NCBI GenBank assembly: GCA_936450465.1 | Contig: OW388296.1 | Coordinates: 41,706,448-41,770,447 of the forward strand | Direction of reading: 5' to 3' | DNA: 64,000 nucleotides | DNA from: Gibbula magus | Taxonomy: Eukaryota > Mollusca > Gastropoda > Trochida > Trochidae | Shown: positions 24,316 through 35,420 of the stretch, piece after piece | Numbering within the stretch: the first letter of the stretch is position 1 | Layout: the number at the start of each line of letters is the position of its first letter | Position numbers and translations under genes: made by a program | Notes under the pieces: generated by a model | Database searches by the model: none | The model's input: only the letters and a program-made list of their open reading frames with translations | What the model was told of the DNA's origin: nothing

Positions 24316-24347
24316 CATCTTTTTCGGTCCTTAATTTTTGGATAAAG
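24309..24347 (+). other. Predicted 5' non-coding exon 1 of gene A
   Basis: Bounded by the TATA/initiator pair and the GTAAGT donor. It would splice to the acceptor ttcag at 24951-24955, so exon 2 starts at 24956, 49 bases before the ATG. The intron between them (24348-24955) contains an ATTC microsatellite at 24579-24640. Confidence 0.5.
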
Positions 24348-25004
24348 GTAAGTTGTTTTACTCGACGATGTTCCTAATCTGTTCAAAAGTTTTCACTAAA
24401 TATCACAGAAAACGACAACACTGAACAATAAATAAACATTACTGATTACTCATAATGTTCCTTGCGTTCGAAATGTAACTTCTTTATATTAAATATTAAA
24501 TGTATTAATGTTTTATTGACTTTGATAATATTTGATGATATGCTTAGGCCTATATAACTTTTGATATTTGTCTTTCATTCATTCATTCGTTTCTTCATTT
24601 CTTCCTTCATTCATCCATTCATGCAATCATTCAATTTGGCAAGTTCAATTCATGAATATTTATATATATATATTTTAAGTAAAAATTGCTTTTATATCAT
24701 AAGCACAAAATAAAGGATTTAAATAAATTAAATGTATGTAAAGTTTATTATCATGATTTAATTAAATAAGATTTACATTTAATATAATACAATCGATGGC
24801 ACAACACCACAGCAAAAACACATAGTTCATGTGATTTTAGTCCATATAATATAAACTTGTATACGGCAAAGGCCTTTATCCAGACTATGTATGTAACATT
24901 AGTGCAAAATTATAGTCTAGTTATAGGAATGTGACTTCATAATTAACCATTTCAGTTCCATCCTGGCTTCTGAAGAAATAGTAGAGACATCATCCTCCAA
25001 GACA

Positions 25005-26997
25005 ATGGCGGAAGCTAACGTAGAACAAGCAGAAGAAGCAACAGCCATCAAGGCAGCACATCCTGGCCGCTGCAGAGTGATGACTGATGTCGGGAGATTC
25101 AAACACGTCATCACCGTCCAACCAATGAACATGGATGCTACGATTAAATTCCAACTTCCAGGTAGGTTGCGATTTTACTGCCAAGTGTATAAATGCTTGC
25201 AGAGTACAAAGCACCAAAATGCTTGTAATCCAAATAAAAAAATCCTTGATTGAAATCAATACATGTAAGAATTCAATATACTGCACAAAATAAGTTAGGG
25301 ATATGCATTGTATTATGATTAATATTTCATAAGTATATCAACAAATGAATACATCATTATTCACAATTTCTAAAGTTTCAAATACATACAAGCCTCAAGC
25401 TTTAAGCTGTGCATTAATGGTATTCCTTTAAATTAAATATTTTGAGAAAAACAAATGGAATTTTTACAATTAACTAAATTAACTAAGAAGACAATTTTAG
25501 TGTTTGAATTATTAAATGACTTGAAACATCAGAATGAATATATGAATGTTTGAGTATCTTCCTCATTATTATATATTTTCTTTTTTGTCTTTTTTAGCCG
25601 AGTATCCTCAAGTTGTTCCAGTGATCACAGTGAGGTCCGAAGCATTGTCTGATGACGAGAAGATAGAACTGCAGAAGGACCTCCTGGAACAGGCTGAGAA
25701 CAACCTCAACAAATCCATGGTCCAAATCCTTGTTGACCGAGCTACAATTTGGCTTAAGGAGAACGGAATGAAAGCAGGCAAGTCTGGTCGACCTCAGGAA
25801 GCCAAAGCTTCACCACGTCAACGAGGAAAGAAGAACAAGAAGAAGAAGGTAGAAGAGGAAGTTGTCCAGCAGAAGCTGGTCTCCATGAAGACTGCTGATG
25901 ACGTCATCAAGAGAATCATGTGGGACGGAACCCTCCAGAGCGATGACTTCTTGGTCGGGTACTGGGATAGATTCCGAGGAATTATGGAGAAGTACTTTTC
26001 AGCATTTTCTTGGGAAGATATTGCATCCGTGGACTACACAGTCCTGGCCATCCCAAAACACAGGATCCAGTACTTCAAATACAAGACGGAAGTTGTCTGG
26101 GACAAAGGATCAAGGCTTGACAATGTCTTTGGATCTACTGGAAGCAAGATGACGATCACTGATGTGATCGAACGTTATGAGAAACGAAAGCAGGAACAAG
26201 CAGCAGCTGAAACCGAGGCTGATGATGACAAGGACCAGAACGAGGCAGAAGACAGTGACAGCGACAGTGATGACGGAATCACGGTAACCATTGGCAACAC
26301 CTCTTACAATCGACCCCAAACTGCAGACCATTATGTAGCTGGAGCAAATACTGAAGAATGGGCAAAAGATGACAATGTAGATCCTTTCTGGACAGACAAG
26401 CTCAGGCCGAACTACTTCCTTGCAGTTCGGGTGACAGACAAAGAAGTTCTGGAGAATCTGGAAAGCGTCCAGGACTATATCCTGGAGAATGAGCCGAGGT
26501 ATGCCAGCTGTTGCATCCCCTGTGCATCTCTGCATGTGACCCTCTGTACAATCGGTCTGGACACTCCTGAACAGGTCAACAATGCTGTGCAAGCCCTGCA
26601 AAAGATGAAAGAAGACTTGGCTGATGCTGTTCCAACAGAACCGCTGAAGATTAACGGCGTGAAGAACTTCTTCAACAGGGTCGTGTATGCAAAGGTGGAC
26701 TACCCTGAATCTTTTCTCACGTTTGTGGACATTTTGAAAATGAACTTGAAGGCGGCTGGGATTGAGATTCGGGACGGGTATGAGTATGTCCCTCACATGA
26801 CCATAATGAAGACGACTCGTCCAGTATCGAGACAAATGGGTACCAAGAATGTCAGTCCTTTCTTGTACGAGGGATTTGCAGACATGTCCTTTGGATCTCA
26901 ATCTATTGATGGGGTCTACCTCTGTTCCATGCAAAGTGATAGGAGAGATGATGGGTTCTACATTTCACCTTGCAATGTGGACTTTTCAGACAATTAA
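25005..26997 (+). CDS. Gene A: RWD - MJ1316 - 2H phosphoesterase protein (LENG9/AKAP7-like), 518 aa
   Basis: Coding exons are 25005-25161 and 25598-26997; the intron is GTAGGT..TTTAG, phase 1. ATG 25005 has a good Kozak context (gacaATGG). Residues about 15-108 form an RWD domain with the hallmark YPxxxP (Y55, P56, P60) and a long C-terminal helix. A Lys-rich stretch at 126-136 (RQRGKKNKKKK) could be a nuclear signal. Residues about 150-245 match the MJ1316 (DUF504) domain: LVGYWDRF (D176, R177), IPKHRIQYFK and VWDKGS..DNVFGSTG. An acidic SDSDSDD linker follows, at 271-277. Residues about 320-515 are a 2H phosphoesterase of the AKAP7-NLS type, with motifs HVTL (H365, T367) and HMTI (H452, T454), both intact. 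MJ1316 is predicted to recognise cyclic-phosphate RNA ends, and AKAP7-type 2H enzymes can cleave 2',5'-oligoadenylate. Vertebrate LENG9 combines MJ1316 and 2H with a CCCH finger; here RWD takes that place. The exact substrate is unknown. AATAAA signals lie at 27056 and 27296. Confidence 0.93.
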
Positions 26998-27055
26998 GTA
27001 TTTTCATACTTATCAACATTTCTAAGAATTTGCAATTCTTTATGGCATGGTGTTT

Positions 27056-27301
27056 AATAAATGAATTAACAAGAAAATATTTTGAAAAGAAAATTTGAAT
27101 AACTTGTGAAAATGAAAATTAATGGTGATAGTTAATAAGTTGTTTAGTTTGTGTTTGAAGGATTAAATGCAAAGAAAAGATTCTTTGAAAACTGTTTTAT
27201 TAAACGATGCATTATTGATTATGCAAAACATCATGAACTACCTTCTATGTCATTTATGTCAGTTCATTTGTGAGCATTTACAAGCTGTATTACTGAATAA
27301 A
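27056..27301 (+). terminator. Polyadenylation signals of gene A
   Basis: AATAAA at 27056-27061 (59 bases after the stop) and again at 27296-27301. Either could be used. A repeat begins soon after. Confidence 0.5.
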
Positions 27302-27364
27302 AATTATGAAAGTTTTATTTTCGTTTTCATTGAATACGGTATGCATGAAAGTTCACTTGGTATG

Positions 27365-27610
27365 TAACAGGTTTTCTAATGGAAATAAAATGGAAAAGAA
27401 ATGTTACAAAAACATCTGCGATCCTCAATCAATAAGTACAGTTATAAATAATGCGGACCAATTTCCAATCCCCGAATTACTAAAAGGGGTTCACACTAAA
27501 ATGGCAGTTTTCGTTTGTGGGACTACGATTTAAGCTAATCCGTTTGTGTAATGGGCTGTTTTTACCCTTTCAATAAAGATAAACTGCATAAACTTATAAC
27601 TGGCAATTTT
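27365..27610. mobile_element. Diverged MITE relative ('ttcacactaaaatggc' type)
   Basis: It shares ggttttctaatggaaataaa, cctcaatcaataa, ggttcacactaaaatggcag and gggctgtttttaccctt with copies at 17574-17905 and 42500-42860. Confidence 0.55.
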
Positions 27611-27804
27611 GAACATATAAACTTGAAAACGTATATACATAATTTATCTTATTCACATAAAGAACAAAAACCTGACATATTTTGTAAATACCTTGTTTGT
27701 GTTTTACATAAACATTGTCAACGTCACATTTATCGTATATCCACAAGTGCTACAGCTGCCAAGAACAGATTGAGAGATTCAGGGATACAAACCCGTTAAA
27801 ACAC

Positions 27805-27925
27805 GATCTGCACGTGCAATTAGTCCAAAGGGAGTAAGGCTGCTGTCACTGCACGATATGCACGTGCGATTGGTTCATTTCAATCAGAACACTGAAATAT
27901 TGAGCAGCACGAAATGCACGTGAAA
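27805..27925. repeat. Three spaced CACGTG motifs
   Basis: CACGTG at 27811, 27861 and 27917, each in a 'tgCACGTGc/a' context, about 50-56 bases apart. They may be E-boxes (bHLH sites) or a degenerate tandem repeat. No gene start is adjacent. Confidence 0.5.
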
Positions 27926-28309
27926 TGTTGTTTTAATTTTCAAGTTGTTGTATGTCGCGGCTTTTCTGACTCACAGGTGGGTTATACGAATTAAACATTT
28001 GCCGTTTGATCGACATTTTCGAAACTCATTCAAGTCTAGCTTTATTTGAATTTCCAATTTTATATTTATAAACTAATTGTTCACTTTTCCTGTTATAAAA
28101 TATGTGTTTTCCGAAAGGTTACAGTGACACATATCCACTGACATAATCACATTAAAAACCTGTAATTAATTACATTAAATAATAGTAGGAGGATTTAAAA
28201 ATACAATATGTAACCACGTTGATCATATTATGTATTAAATTGTGTAGGTTAGCGGAGAGTTTGGAGGGAGTTTACCCAAATACTTCACAAATAACAAACG
28301 TTCAAGGAA

Positions 28310-28665
28310 GATTAAGTAAGTTGTTGGAGTCAAATTATGTCAAACGTTAACAATTGACAATTGCGCAGTGGTCAATCGCAATTTTGGAAACTTGCCTGTA
28401 ACAGACAAAAAATAGATGTGGGTCGGTAATGTTTAATAGGTGCATATGTATGGAGCGTGTTATTTCGGTTTCTGTACATATAAAAGGCTGTTGGTCGATT
28501 TTTATTGGAAACAAATAATTATCATATATTTTGCGATAGAGTATGAATATGCATTTCAAGTGACATTATTTGAATCTAAATAAGCACATGTGATCTTTCG
28601 GCATGTTTACGGAAACCAAATAAAATATTACGAAAAATACTCAATGGCCCTTTAACGTGAAGCAT
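28310..28665. mobile_element. Degenerate copy of the 'TTGTCCGGTTTTCGATCA' family
   Basis: It shares ttggagtcaaattatgtcaa, taatgtttaataggtgca, ttatttcggtttctgtacat and caatggccctttaa with the copies at 39645-40080 and 50345-50762. Confidence 0.55.
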
Positions 28666-29940
28666 TAATGGAACTCTCTTGTTTGGCTGTATGGATTTAA
28701 AGAACATTATTTGTATTCCAGATTATATTTATATACATACATGCTACGGTATAGATATACATTATATTTAGTAATGATGACAGAAATTTAGGTTGACGAA
28801 AAACAGAAAAATAGTTTTTTAGAAATCCAGACAAAACAAAAAGATGTTCCATTCACTTATTTATGCATTCACCCCTGCATTCTCTATGACGTTAACTACT
28901 GTAATCAATTAGAAGTTTAACATACATTTACAATTTTTAAAAAAATCAAAATACCCCCAAAAGGATCAGATAACATTGAAGATATATAATACATGTATGT
29001 ACACAATTCAATTCTGGACAGCCACTGTGAATTTTTTGGCCATTCACGTTCTGTCCACAGAAAATGCATAGATTGTTTTCAACATGGTGCAGTTTATTAG
29101 AAGGGATGTCTACACAGGAGCTAGTCTATCAATGTTACATCAGTCCAGTCCAAAACCTGAAAAAATAAAGATCTGATATTTATTTACTGTCTGTCATTAG
29201 CCTTTGAATATTTATATATTTCATTATCATCATTTCTAAATAAAATAAATAGCTTAACGTCATGAAATGTATCAATGACTGTTGAGGAAAAGCATCTCCC
29301 TGCAGTACGCCTCTTAGACTCAACTTTATTAACAATTAATCCTTCATCCATTCTGTATTCAGTTATATCTAGACTTGTTGAATAAGGATCTAGACTGTAT
29401 TAAAGGCTGTTATGTTTTACACTGTCATTGGCGGGACTATACACGCCTCTGCAGTCGAGAATGCACAAGATATAAACAGTGACGTGTCGTATTGTAATGA
29501 CGAAATATTACAACAACAATCTGCGATGGGAATAATGCAACCTTTTGCATCAACTGAACATATATCGATTAACACTGACAAGTCAACCTACGTAACGTGT
29601 GACCACATAGGCACATACTATCGCCAACTAGAAATGTGTGCATGTGATGCACTAGCTGTGATGTCCCCCGGTCCAACTTCAATCTCAATCCTCTTAACCC
29701 CATTTTTCACTTATACCAGAGACAATCCAAAAAGGACAATCCAAAAAGATTAATTAAATCTATTAGAATAAATGAACTTCTAGCCTCTTAGTTCAAATTG
29801 TGTCCCTTTTCTGGTCTCTTTGTTCAAATTGTTTCAAAGGAAATCAGAAGAAAAATTCTGAATTATTTAAGTAGCAAAGGCTGGCATCATTCCATCTTTA
29901 CGTCTAAACACATACCAAGTCTGAATATATTTTTGAATGG
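28666..29940. other. Intergenic, nothing firm
   Basis: A 113-residue open frame at 29412-29753 has balanced composition but no recognised domain and no splice signals I trust, so it is not called a gene. Confidence 0.35.
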
Positions 29941-29944
29941 AGGT

Positions 29945-30420
29945 AGGGAAAGGTTCCTTATCCCTATATGCACTAAGTTTAAACTGTTTTCATGGAAACC
30001 AGCAACATATATAAAATTCAGAATAACCTAATTAGCAAAAGACACCACTCTAACACTAGGTCTAACCATACACCAAGTTTCGAGAAAAAATACTGCATAG
30101 ATTTGAAGAAAAAGGCCGGATAATTGTCCTATCCCCCATATGCACTAAGTTTAAACTGTTTCGATGGAAACCAGAAAAAAATATAAAATTCAGAATATCC
30201 TAAGTAGCAAAAGGCACCACTCGACCATTAGGTCTAACCAAATACCAAGTTTCGTAAAAAAATTTATTAAACGGCTTTTGAGATATGGCCCGGAAACAAG
30301 CATTTCGGAAGGACGGAATTACGGAATTACGGAATTACGGACGGAGGCGAAAACATTATACATAATAAACAGAGCTAGGCAGATTAATCGCCTCATCTCA
30401 AAATTTATATAATAAAGAAG
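29945..30420. repeat. Tandemly duplicated repeat ending in ACGGAATT units
   Basis: The segment from tatgcactaagtttaaactg to accaagtttcg occurs twice, about 165 bases apart (near 29968 and 30140). It is followed by acggaattacggaattacgg and gaagaagaag tails. A related style (accac..cagt, tttcaggaagatatgatga, acggacggacag) is at 57170-57680. Confidence 0.7.
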
Positions 30421-30864
30421 AAGAAGCTTATTTATTATTGTGTTACATGCAAAGATGAGTCATCTTAACTAAACATTTATATAATATAGAAGAAGAAACC
30501 TACACTGTACACAAATAGCCATACATGATACTGCTCATACAATTTACACAAAAATTACTATCTTTCACATTTAGCATATGAAATTGTTAAATTATGACAA
30601 GATAAATAGTTTAAAAGCTTCTTCTTCACGTTTTGTGACTTAAATTTCAATATCCGGGCATGGACAAAAAATATGCCCTTTTGCAATTTGTCCTGTATTG
30701 AATATTTGTTTCAGATATACCCCGAAGCAAATAAGTTTAGAAAAGCATCAATAAACTCAAAGGTTTTGTTTTTATTTCGAAGTTTATAATTTATATACAA
30801 TATACTTCAAAATTTTCATTTCAGAGTCTAAACACAGTGGTTGGCTCTTCTTAAAGATATATGA

Positions 30865-31465
30865 TATGTACTGATTTCAGTTGAAACAATTTCACTCAAC
30901 TTGCATACATACATATAAACATTTGTATAGCGCCAATATCCAGCTGAGCTAAGCTGCTCAAAGGCGCTCTGTTTGCCCCCGATCATTGTATGTCACTGTT
31001 TAACGACACTAGTACTCTTAGTCAATCTCAGCTCCATTTGGAGTATGCAACTTACGAGGCATATTCATCCCCAATCGTTAAATATATTGTATTTACTACT
31101 TTCCAATTAAAATAAAACAACATCATTATACATGTGCAGAAACCGAAACTACACGCCCAATGTACATGCACAGTAGTTATTAGACCTATTCAACATCATC
31201 AACCAAATTTTTTCTTTTTGTCTGTTGTAAATAAGTTTCGACAAATACGTTTGACTAATTGACGCGCGCCACACGCTTTGCATTGTCCGGTTTTCGATCA
31301 GAAATCGATACTTTTACCTTTATATTGCCGGTATACTGAGTCGACTATCATTAAAACGACAATTTTCGGCTAAAGTCAGTACTTCTCGATAAAATAACAC
31401 AATTTATAACGTTTAGCCTATGTGACCCCAAACAACACAATGGATGTACCTTTAAGGCCTATTTT
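30865..31465. mobile_element. 'TTGTCCGGTTTTCGATCA' family copy, with an inserted SINE-like piece
   Basis: The left part (tgatatgtactgatttcagt, ttcactcaacttgca) is separated by about 120 bases (tatagcgccaatatccagct ...) from the rest (gacctattcaacatcatcaa, gacgcgcgccacacgc, attgtccggttttcgatca, caacacaatggatgtacctt). The complete copy at 59395-59845 lacks this insert. Confidence 0.7.
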
Positions 31466-32079
31466 GACCTTCCAAATTTTAGAATTCAAATATATTTTAG
31501 GAATTTTATTACAGATAAAAATATTCATTGATTACAGCCGGTTGACCTTCTAAAGGTTCCTTCCATCTTCTAGCTTGCAAATTTAACTTGAAAAAAATTC
31601 TGAAATTTCCATTTCTAACTTTACATCTAAGAACACTCGTAGCAGGTTGAAAGGGCTCTCATTTCCAAATTTTGGAAGTTCAACATACATCAGAAGTTTC
31701 ATTTTAAACCTGACATTGTCATTGTCTATACAGTCTTGATCTGTAGGCTGGTGTACTTTTGCTGCCATATGTGACGTCACCCAAGGCAATGATTTTATCG
31801 TAATTATTTACACGTTTGATCATGAATTACATTAACGTTTTTATCGGGAAAAGTGCTTTTAGTGTAAAGGGATAGGGCAGTGTCACACGTCGAGGGTAAG
31901 AATTTACTATTAATATGATGTCCATACGTCAAAGCTGGGTGCATGGATATGACGTGCATACGCCTATGTAAATGGATTACTATAATAATTGTGGAATGAT
32001 TGAACAGCAACATTCACTTCGATATCCAAGTGTTACGTGTAATTTGCTATAACGAGGATATTTAAATTGTGGTATCAGT

Positions 32080-32140
32080 ATGATATACAGTATGTATACA
32101 GTTCTTGCGCTTATCCTGTGTTTTGCAGCTTCTGTTGTGG
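32080..32140 (+). CDS. Probable signal-peptide exon of a secreted protein (orphan first exon)
   Basis: ATG 32080 (or in-frame ATG 32092) opens a textbook signal peptide, MYTVLALILCFAASVV. It is cut by a donor, GTATGT, at 32141 after the first base of a Gly codon (phase 1). Short N-region, Leu/Ala/Val core and a small-residue end followed at once by a phase-1 intron is the usual layout of metazoan secreted-protein genes. No downstream exon was recognised before the repeats at 33-36 kb, so the product is unknown; it may be a gene fragment. Confidence 0.4.
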
Positions 32141-32810
32141 GTATGTACGATTTCTTGTTTTAATATTTTGACTGGTTACCACTTCAATGGAAGGTTTATT
32201 CAGTACAAAACCCGAATAGGTTTTAAATTCAACAAAAAATTATGATACTCACAAAATTGGTTAGGACATTATCAATATGTGATATGATGTCAACATGCTT
32301 TCTATGGATAAAATAAGTTATCAAAAGTTATTATATATATCATTTTTTTTGGTCTTTCAAGAGCATTTAGAAGTGGTATACATAAGAACTGAAATATTTT
32401 CTTGATTACAACTTCTTTAATGTGAAAATACACGACGTTTCGGAGTATATGCTCACTCCTTCATCAGGTGTCCATCACTGGCTTATTTGTTAAAAATCTT
32501 ATGATAATGAATAATGATTTCGCAAATGCTAAATTGAAATATTTATTTGAACAAAAAAAAGCTTTTACTATTAAAGGTCTGCAATGTGTATGTTTTTTTA
32601 AAACATAAACAATTATTTTATCCTATGAAACGTAACCTGACTTATCTTACAAAGGGAAATGAAAATGTAATTTGTATTTCCTTAAATCTCTAAATGTACA
32701 GGTGCTTTTTGAAAGGGGATCATGCTTTCAGTTTATGCAAACAAAAGTTAACAGATAAGTGATTGTGCTATGAAGTTATTACAATGACCATGCAAGATCC
32801 CAACTTTCTT
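32141..32810. other. Intergenic or intron, with a repeat fragment
   Basis: The segment 32360-32480 (aagaactgaaatattttctt, tcggagtatatgctcactcc, ttcatcagg) is related to 48215-48430. Confidence 0.4.
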
Positions 32811-32814
32811 ACGC

Positions 32815-33010
32815 GAGGCATAACTCCCGTCACTCTCCACCACTGGTAAATTTAAACATTGTCGCATTTCCGTTACTTTTTTGTGCTAACAAAGCGGCGC
32901 GCTGCATAGGAACTGCACATCAGGCTCTGATTCGCTAGTACAGGAAAGTAAAGGAAATACGGCAAGGCTCAAATTAGCCAGTGTGAGACTGACACGAGTA
33001 AGGCCTTGCG
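32815..33010. mobile_element. MITE, 'TATCACTGGC' family copy
   Basis: The ends gaggcataactcccgtcact and gacacgagtaaggccttgcg are roughly inverted. The interior caccactggtaaattta / caaattagccagtgtgag matches the family. Confidence 0.65.
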
Positions 33011-33253
33011 TTTGGATGATTCCTTTCTACTCGACTATAGCGATATTTTCGCCTTGTATTACGTTGATTATATCTTATGGTATTCCATTCCATTCCAGAT
33101 TCCATGAGTGGGGTTATGGCTTTGAATTCCCATTCCATTTTATTAAAGCTTTATTGTGAATATCTAAACCAAGCTTCGTCAGACGGAAGCGCGACAGCAG
33201 ATGAATACAAACTATTATATGAAAAGAACTGCTTCTCTGGATGAATTTCTATT

Positions 33254-33604
33254 GGATCATCGACTCAAGTGACGTCATTGTCAAACAAACAACAAGGGAG
33301 ATAATAAAGTTCTCGCTAACCACCACACTGGGCCCGGGGTTAAGTGTAGGTTTAATCAAGCGCCATGCCCGCAGGTAGTCGACTGTAGTTGGATCGTTGA
33401 CCAAAGTGACGTCATGAGTTTACGCAACTAAACGGAGATATAGGACAATGTTTTCGCCAACATCGGCTCTAGGCGCCGGTTTTAGTGTGAGTTTAGTGAA
33501 TCGACAATCGTTGGCAAATGTCGTCACAGTTTAACACAGATAATTAAAAGGGAGATATGACAACTCCACGTCGACCGCCACTGTGGACTCCAGGTTTAGT
33601 GTTT
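33254..33604. repeat. ~110-137-bp tandem repeat carrying TGACGTCA
   Basis: Three units share ggatc-ttgac-aaagtgacgtca, ggagatat and ctggg..ccggttttagtgt. TGACGTCA, a perfect CRE palindrome, occurs at 33270 and 33407, with a mutated version (tgtcgtca) at 33519. Confidence 0.65.
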
Positions 33605-34735
33605 GTTTCTAGAAACGTTAGGGCTTGAGAGCCTCAAATATGCAGATAAATCGACAAAACACACGCCGATTGAATGCTGGATACCATAGAATGTACTGAT
33701 TGGTTTTGAAAGGCATCTTGCTTTGCTGATGATACAATTCAGGATCTTGGTTACAGAAAGAACTGTGTGAGGCAGCGCTGAAACATTTATACGGTAAAAA
33801 AGGTAATGGCAAAAACAAGAGTTGTATGAAAGCTATGGTGTTGGAATCAAAAGTGATGAGTTGGTAACAAATAAAATGAATCATTATGGTTGTTTACCTT
33901 CTTTATTATAGAATAGTTTTTATATTGATTGTTGTATGGGTTTCAAGCAATAATTGAAATGATGGCTTTCAAAAGTTTATGGTCATGTGCTAACACCACT
34001 AATGACGTCGACAAGCATTTGAAGTTTAAAAAAGGCATTGCACATTGCACACATATTTTCATGCCTGAAGTCTGATAATTTCATAATGTACACGGAAATT
34101 GAATTTGTCAACTATTATAATAACGTAATCTTGAAGTAGTTTTTTTAAACAAATATGCACACATTTTCATACCAGCTGAAGTTGTTGAAACTGAAATAGG
34201 TTCATGAAAGAAACACTTTTTAAAAATTCAAATGGATGTAGACTTATTTAGCATGTTTATGAGAGAAAGAGTTATAAATTGGTCGTGTCATTGTGGATTG
34301 TTTTCCAATTTCTTGTTATTTAAAAAAGAAATTCGATCTATTGTAACTGAAACCATTTTTTACATAGTCATTTAAAAAAATAAGACACAACTTATAACAT
34401 TGATATTGTTTATGTCAATTTATTAATGATATATTCTTATTTAATTAGAATCAAATTGAAAATTCCTCTTAGATTTATGTACTGAAATATGTATAATGAA
34501 AAAACATCACATATATTAAAAATAAACATAACTTGCAGTAAATATTGTTTGTTTGTAGTTTTAAATTAAAGGTAATTATGAAACAAGTGATGATAACGAA
34601 CCAAGAGAATAAACCAATTTCGACTTATTTTCTTTGCGTGATATTATCAACTTATCAGCTTGTCGATGGACTTATGTAACAAAAATAAATCCGTGGTTTG
34701 TCTTCACATCAGTTGATTATCAAAACACACGAGCA
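33605..34735. other. AT-rich intergenic, nothing recognised
   Basis: No exon or repeat family could be supported. Confidence 0.35.
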
Positions 34736-34739
34736 ACAC

Positions 34740-35420
34740 ACCAAAGTAGGACAATTTCTAATGGAGTAAATTGCAAAACGTTCTTCCTTAATAAAAAATA
34801 GAGTTCTGAAACGAATGGTTAAGGTTCGGTTAAGCAACGTGGATCCATTTACCAACCTCGAATTATTAAATGGTGTTCACAATAAAATGGCCACAGACAC
34901 TTTTCGTTTAAAGGGGCAGGAGCACATTTTTTGCAAATTCTATTTTTCAAATTTCCCATTTATAATGATAGTTTATGTCATTTATAAACACTTTAGGGGG
35001 TTAAACATCTTATTAAACAAACCAAATATTCATAGTGGTAATAACGGTGTTGCGTAAAAAGCAAAAATTACATTGGCGGCCATTTTATTGTGAACACAAT
35101 TTATTATTATGAATGACAAAAAACATTCCCATAGCTTTACGGAACCTTGTACACTAATTTTTTAACTTGATTATCCGTAGAGAGAAGGGTGTTTTACTAT
35201 TGGTGACATTATTTTTCAAATACATTCATCGACTTATTTCAGCGAAAAAACGTACTACTGCTAATACGTGACACCGTTTCTACGACTGCGGATAATCGAG
35301 TCGTGTAGTGGCTTTTATTACCCTGCTGTAGATAAACAGCATAAACTGTTATTATAAATGACATATTTGAACACCTGGAAAATGCTCCAAAATATTCTAT
35401 ACTGTGCCTTTAAAGAGCCA
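34740..35420. mobile_element. Older MITE split by a younger one
   Basis: 34740-34910 and 35268-35420 are the two halves of an element that is uninterrupted at 42500-42860 (shared ttctgaaacgaatggtta, cctcgaattat, ttcacaataaaatggcc, then gacacc-t-tctacgac, ggataa, gtgcctttaaa). The gap is filled by the element 34911-35265. Confidence 0.75.
34911..35265. mobile_element. MITE, 'GGGGCAGTAGCACG' family copy 3 (nested)
   Basis: The ends aaaggggcaggagcacattt and aaaacgtactactgc are inverted and the interior matches copy 2. It is inserted in the older element described above. Confidence 0.8.

Noticed and set aside
25546..25597. N-terminal extension of the gene A open frame starting at ATG 25546
   Set aside because: This part is AT-rich intron ending in a good TTTTTTAG acceptor. 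Splicing to 25161 restores a complete RWD domain with YPxxxP.
26110..26934. 274-residue open frame on the - strand
   Set aside because: It lies opposite the gene A 2H exon, has no domain, and is a shadow of the codon bias of the real gene.
29412..29753. 113-residue open frame
   Set aside because: No recognised domain, no trusted splice or promoter signals. A frame of this length is possible by chance in 64 kb.
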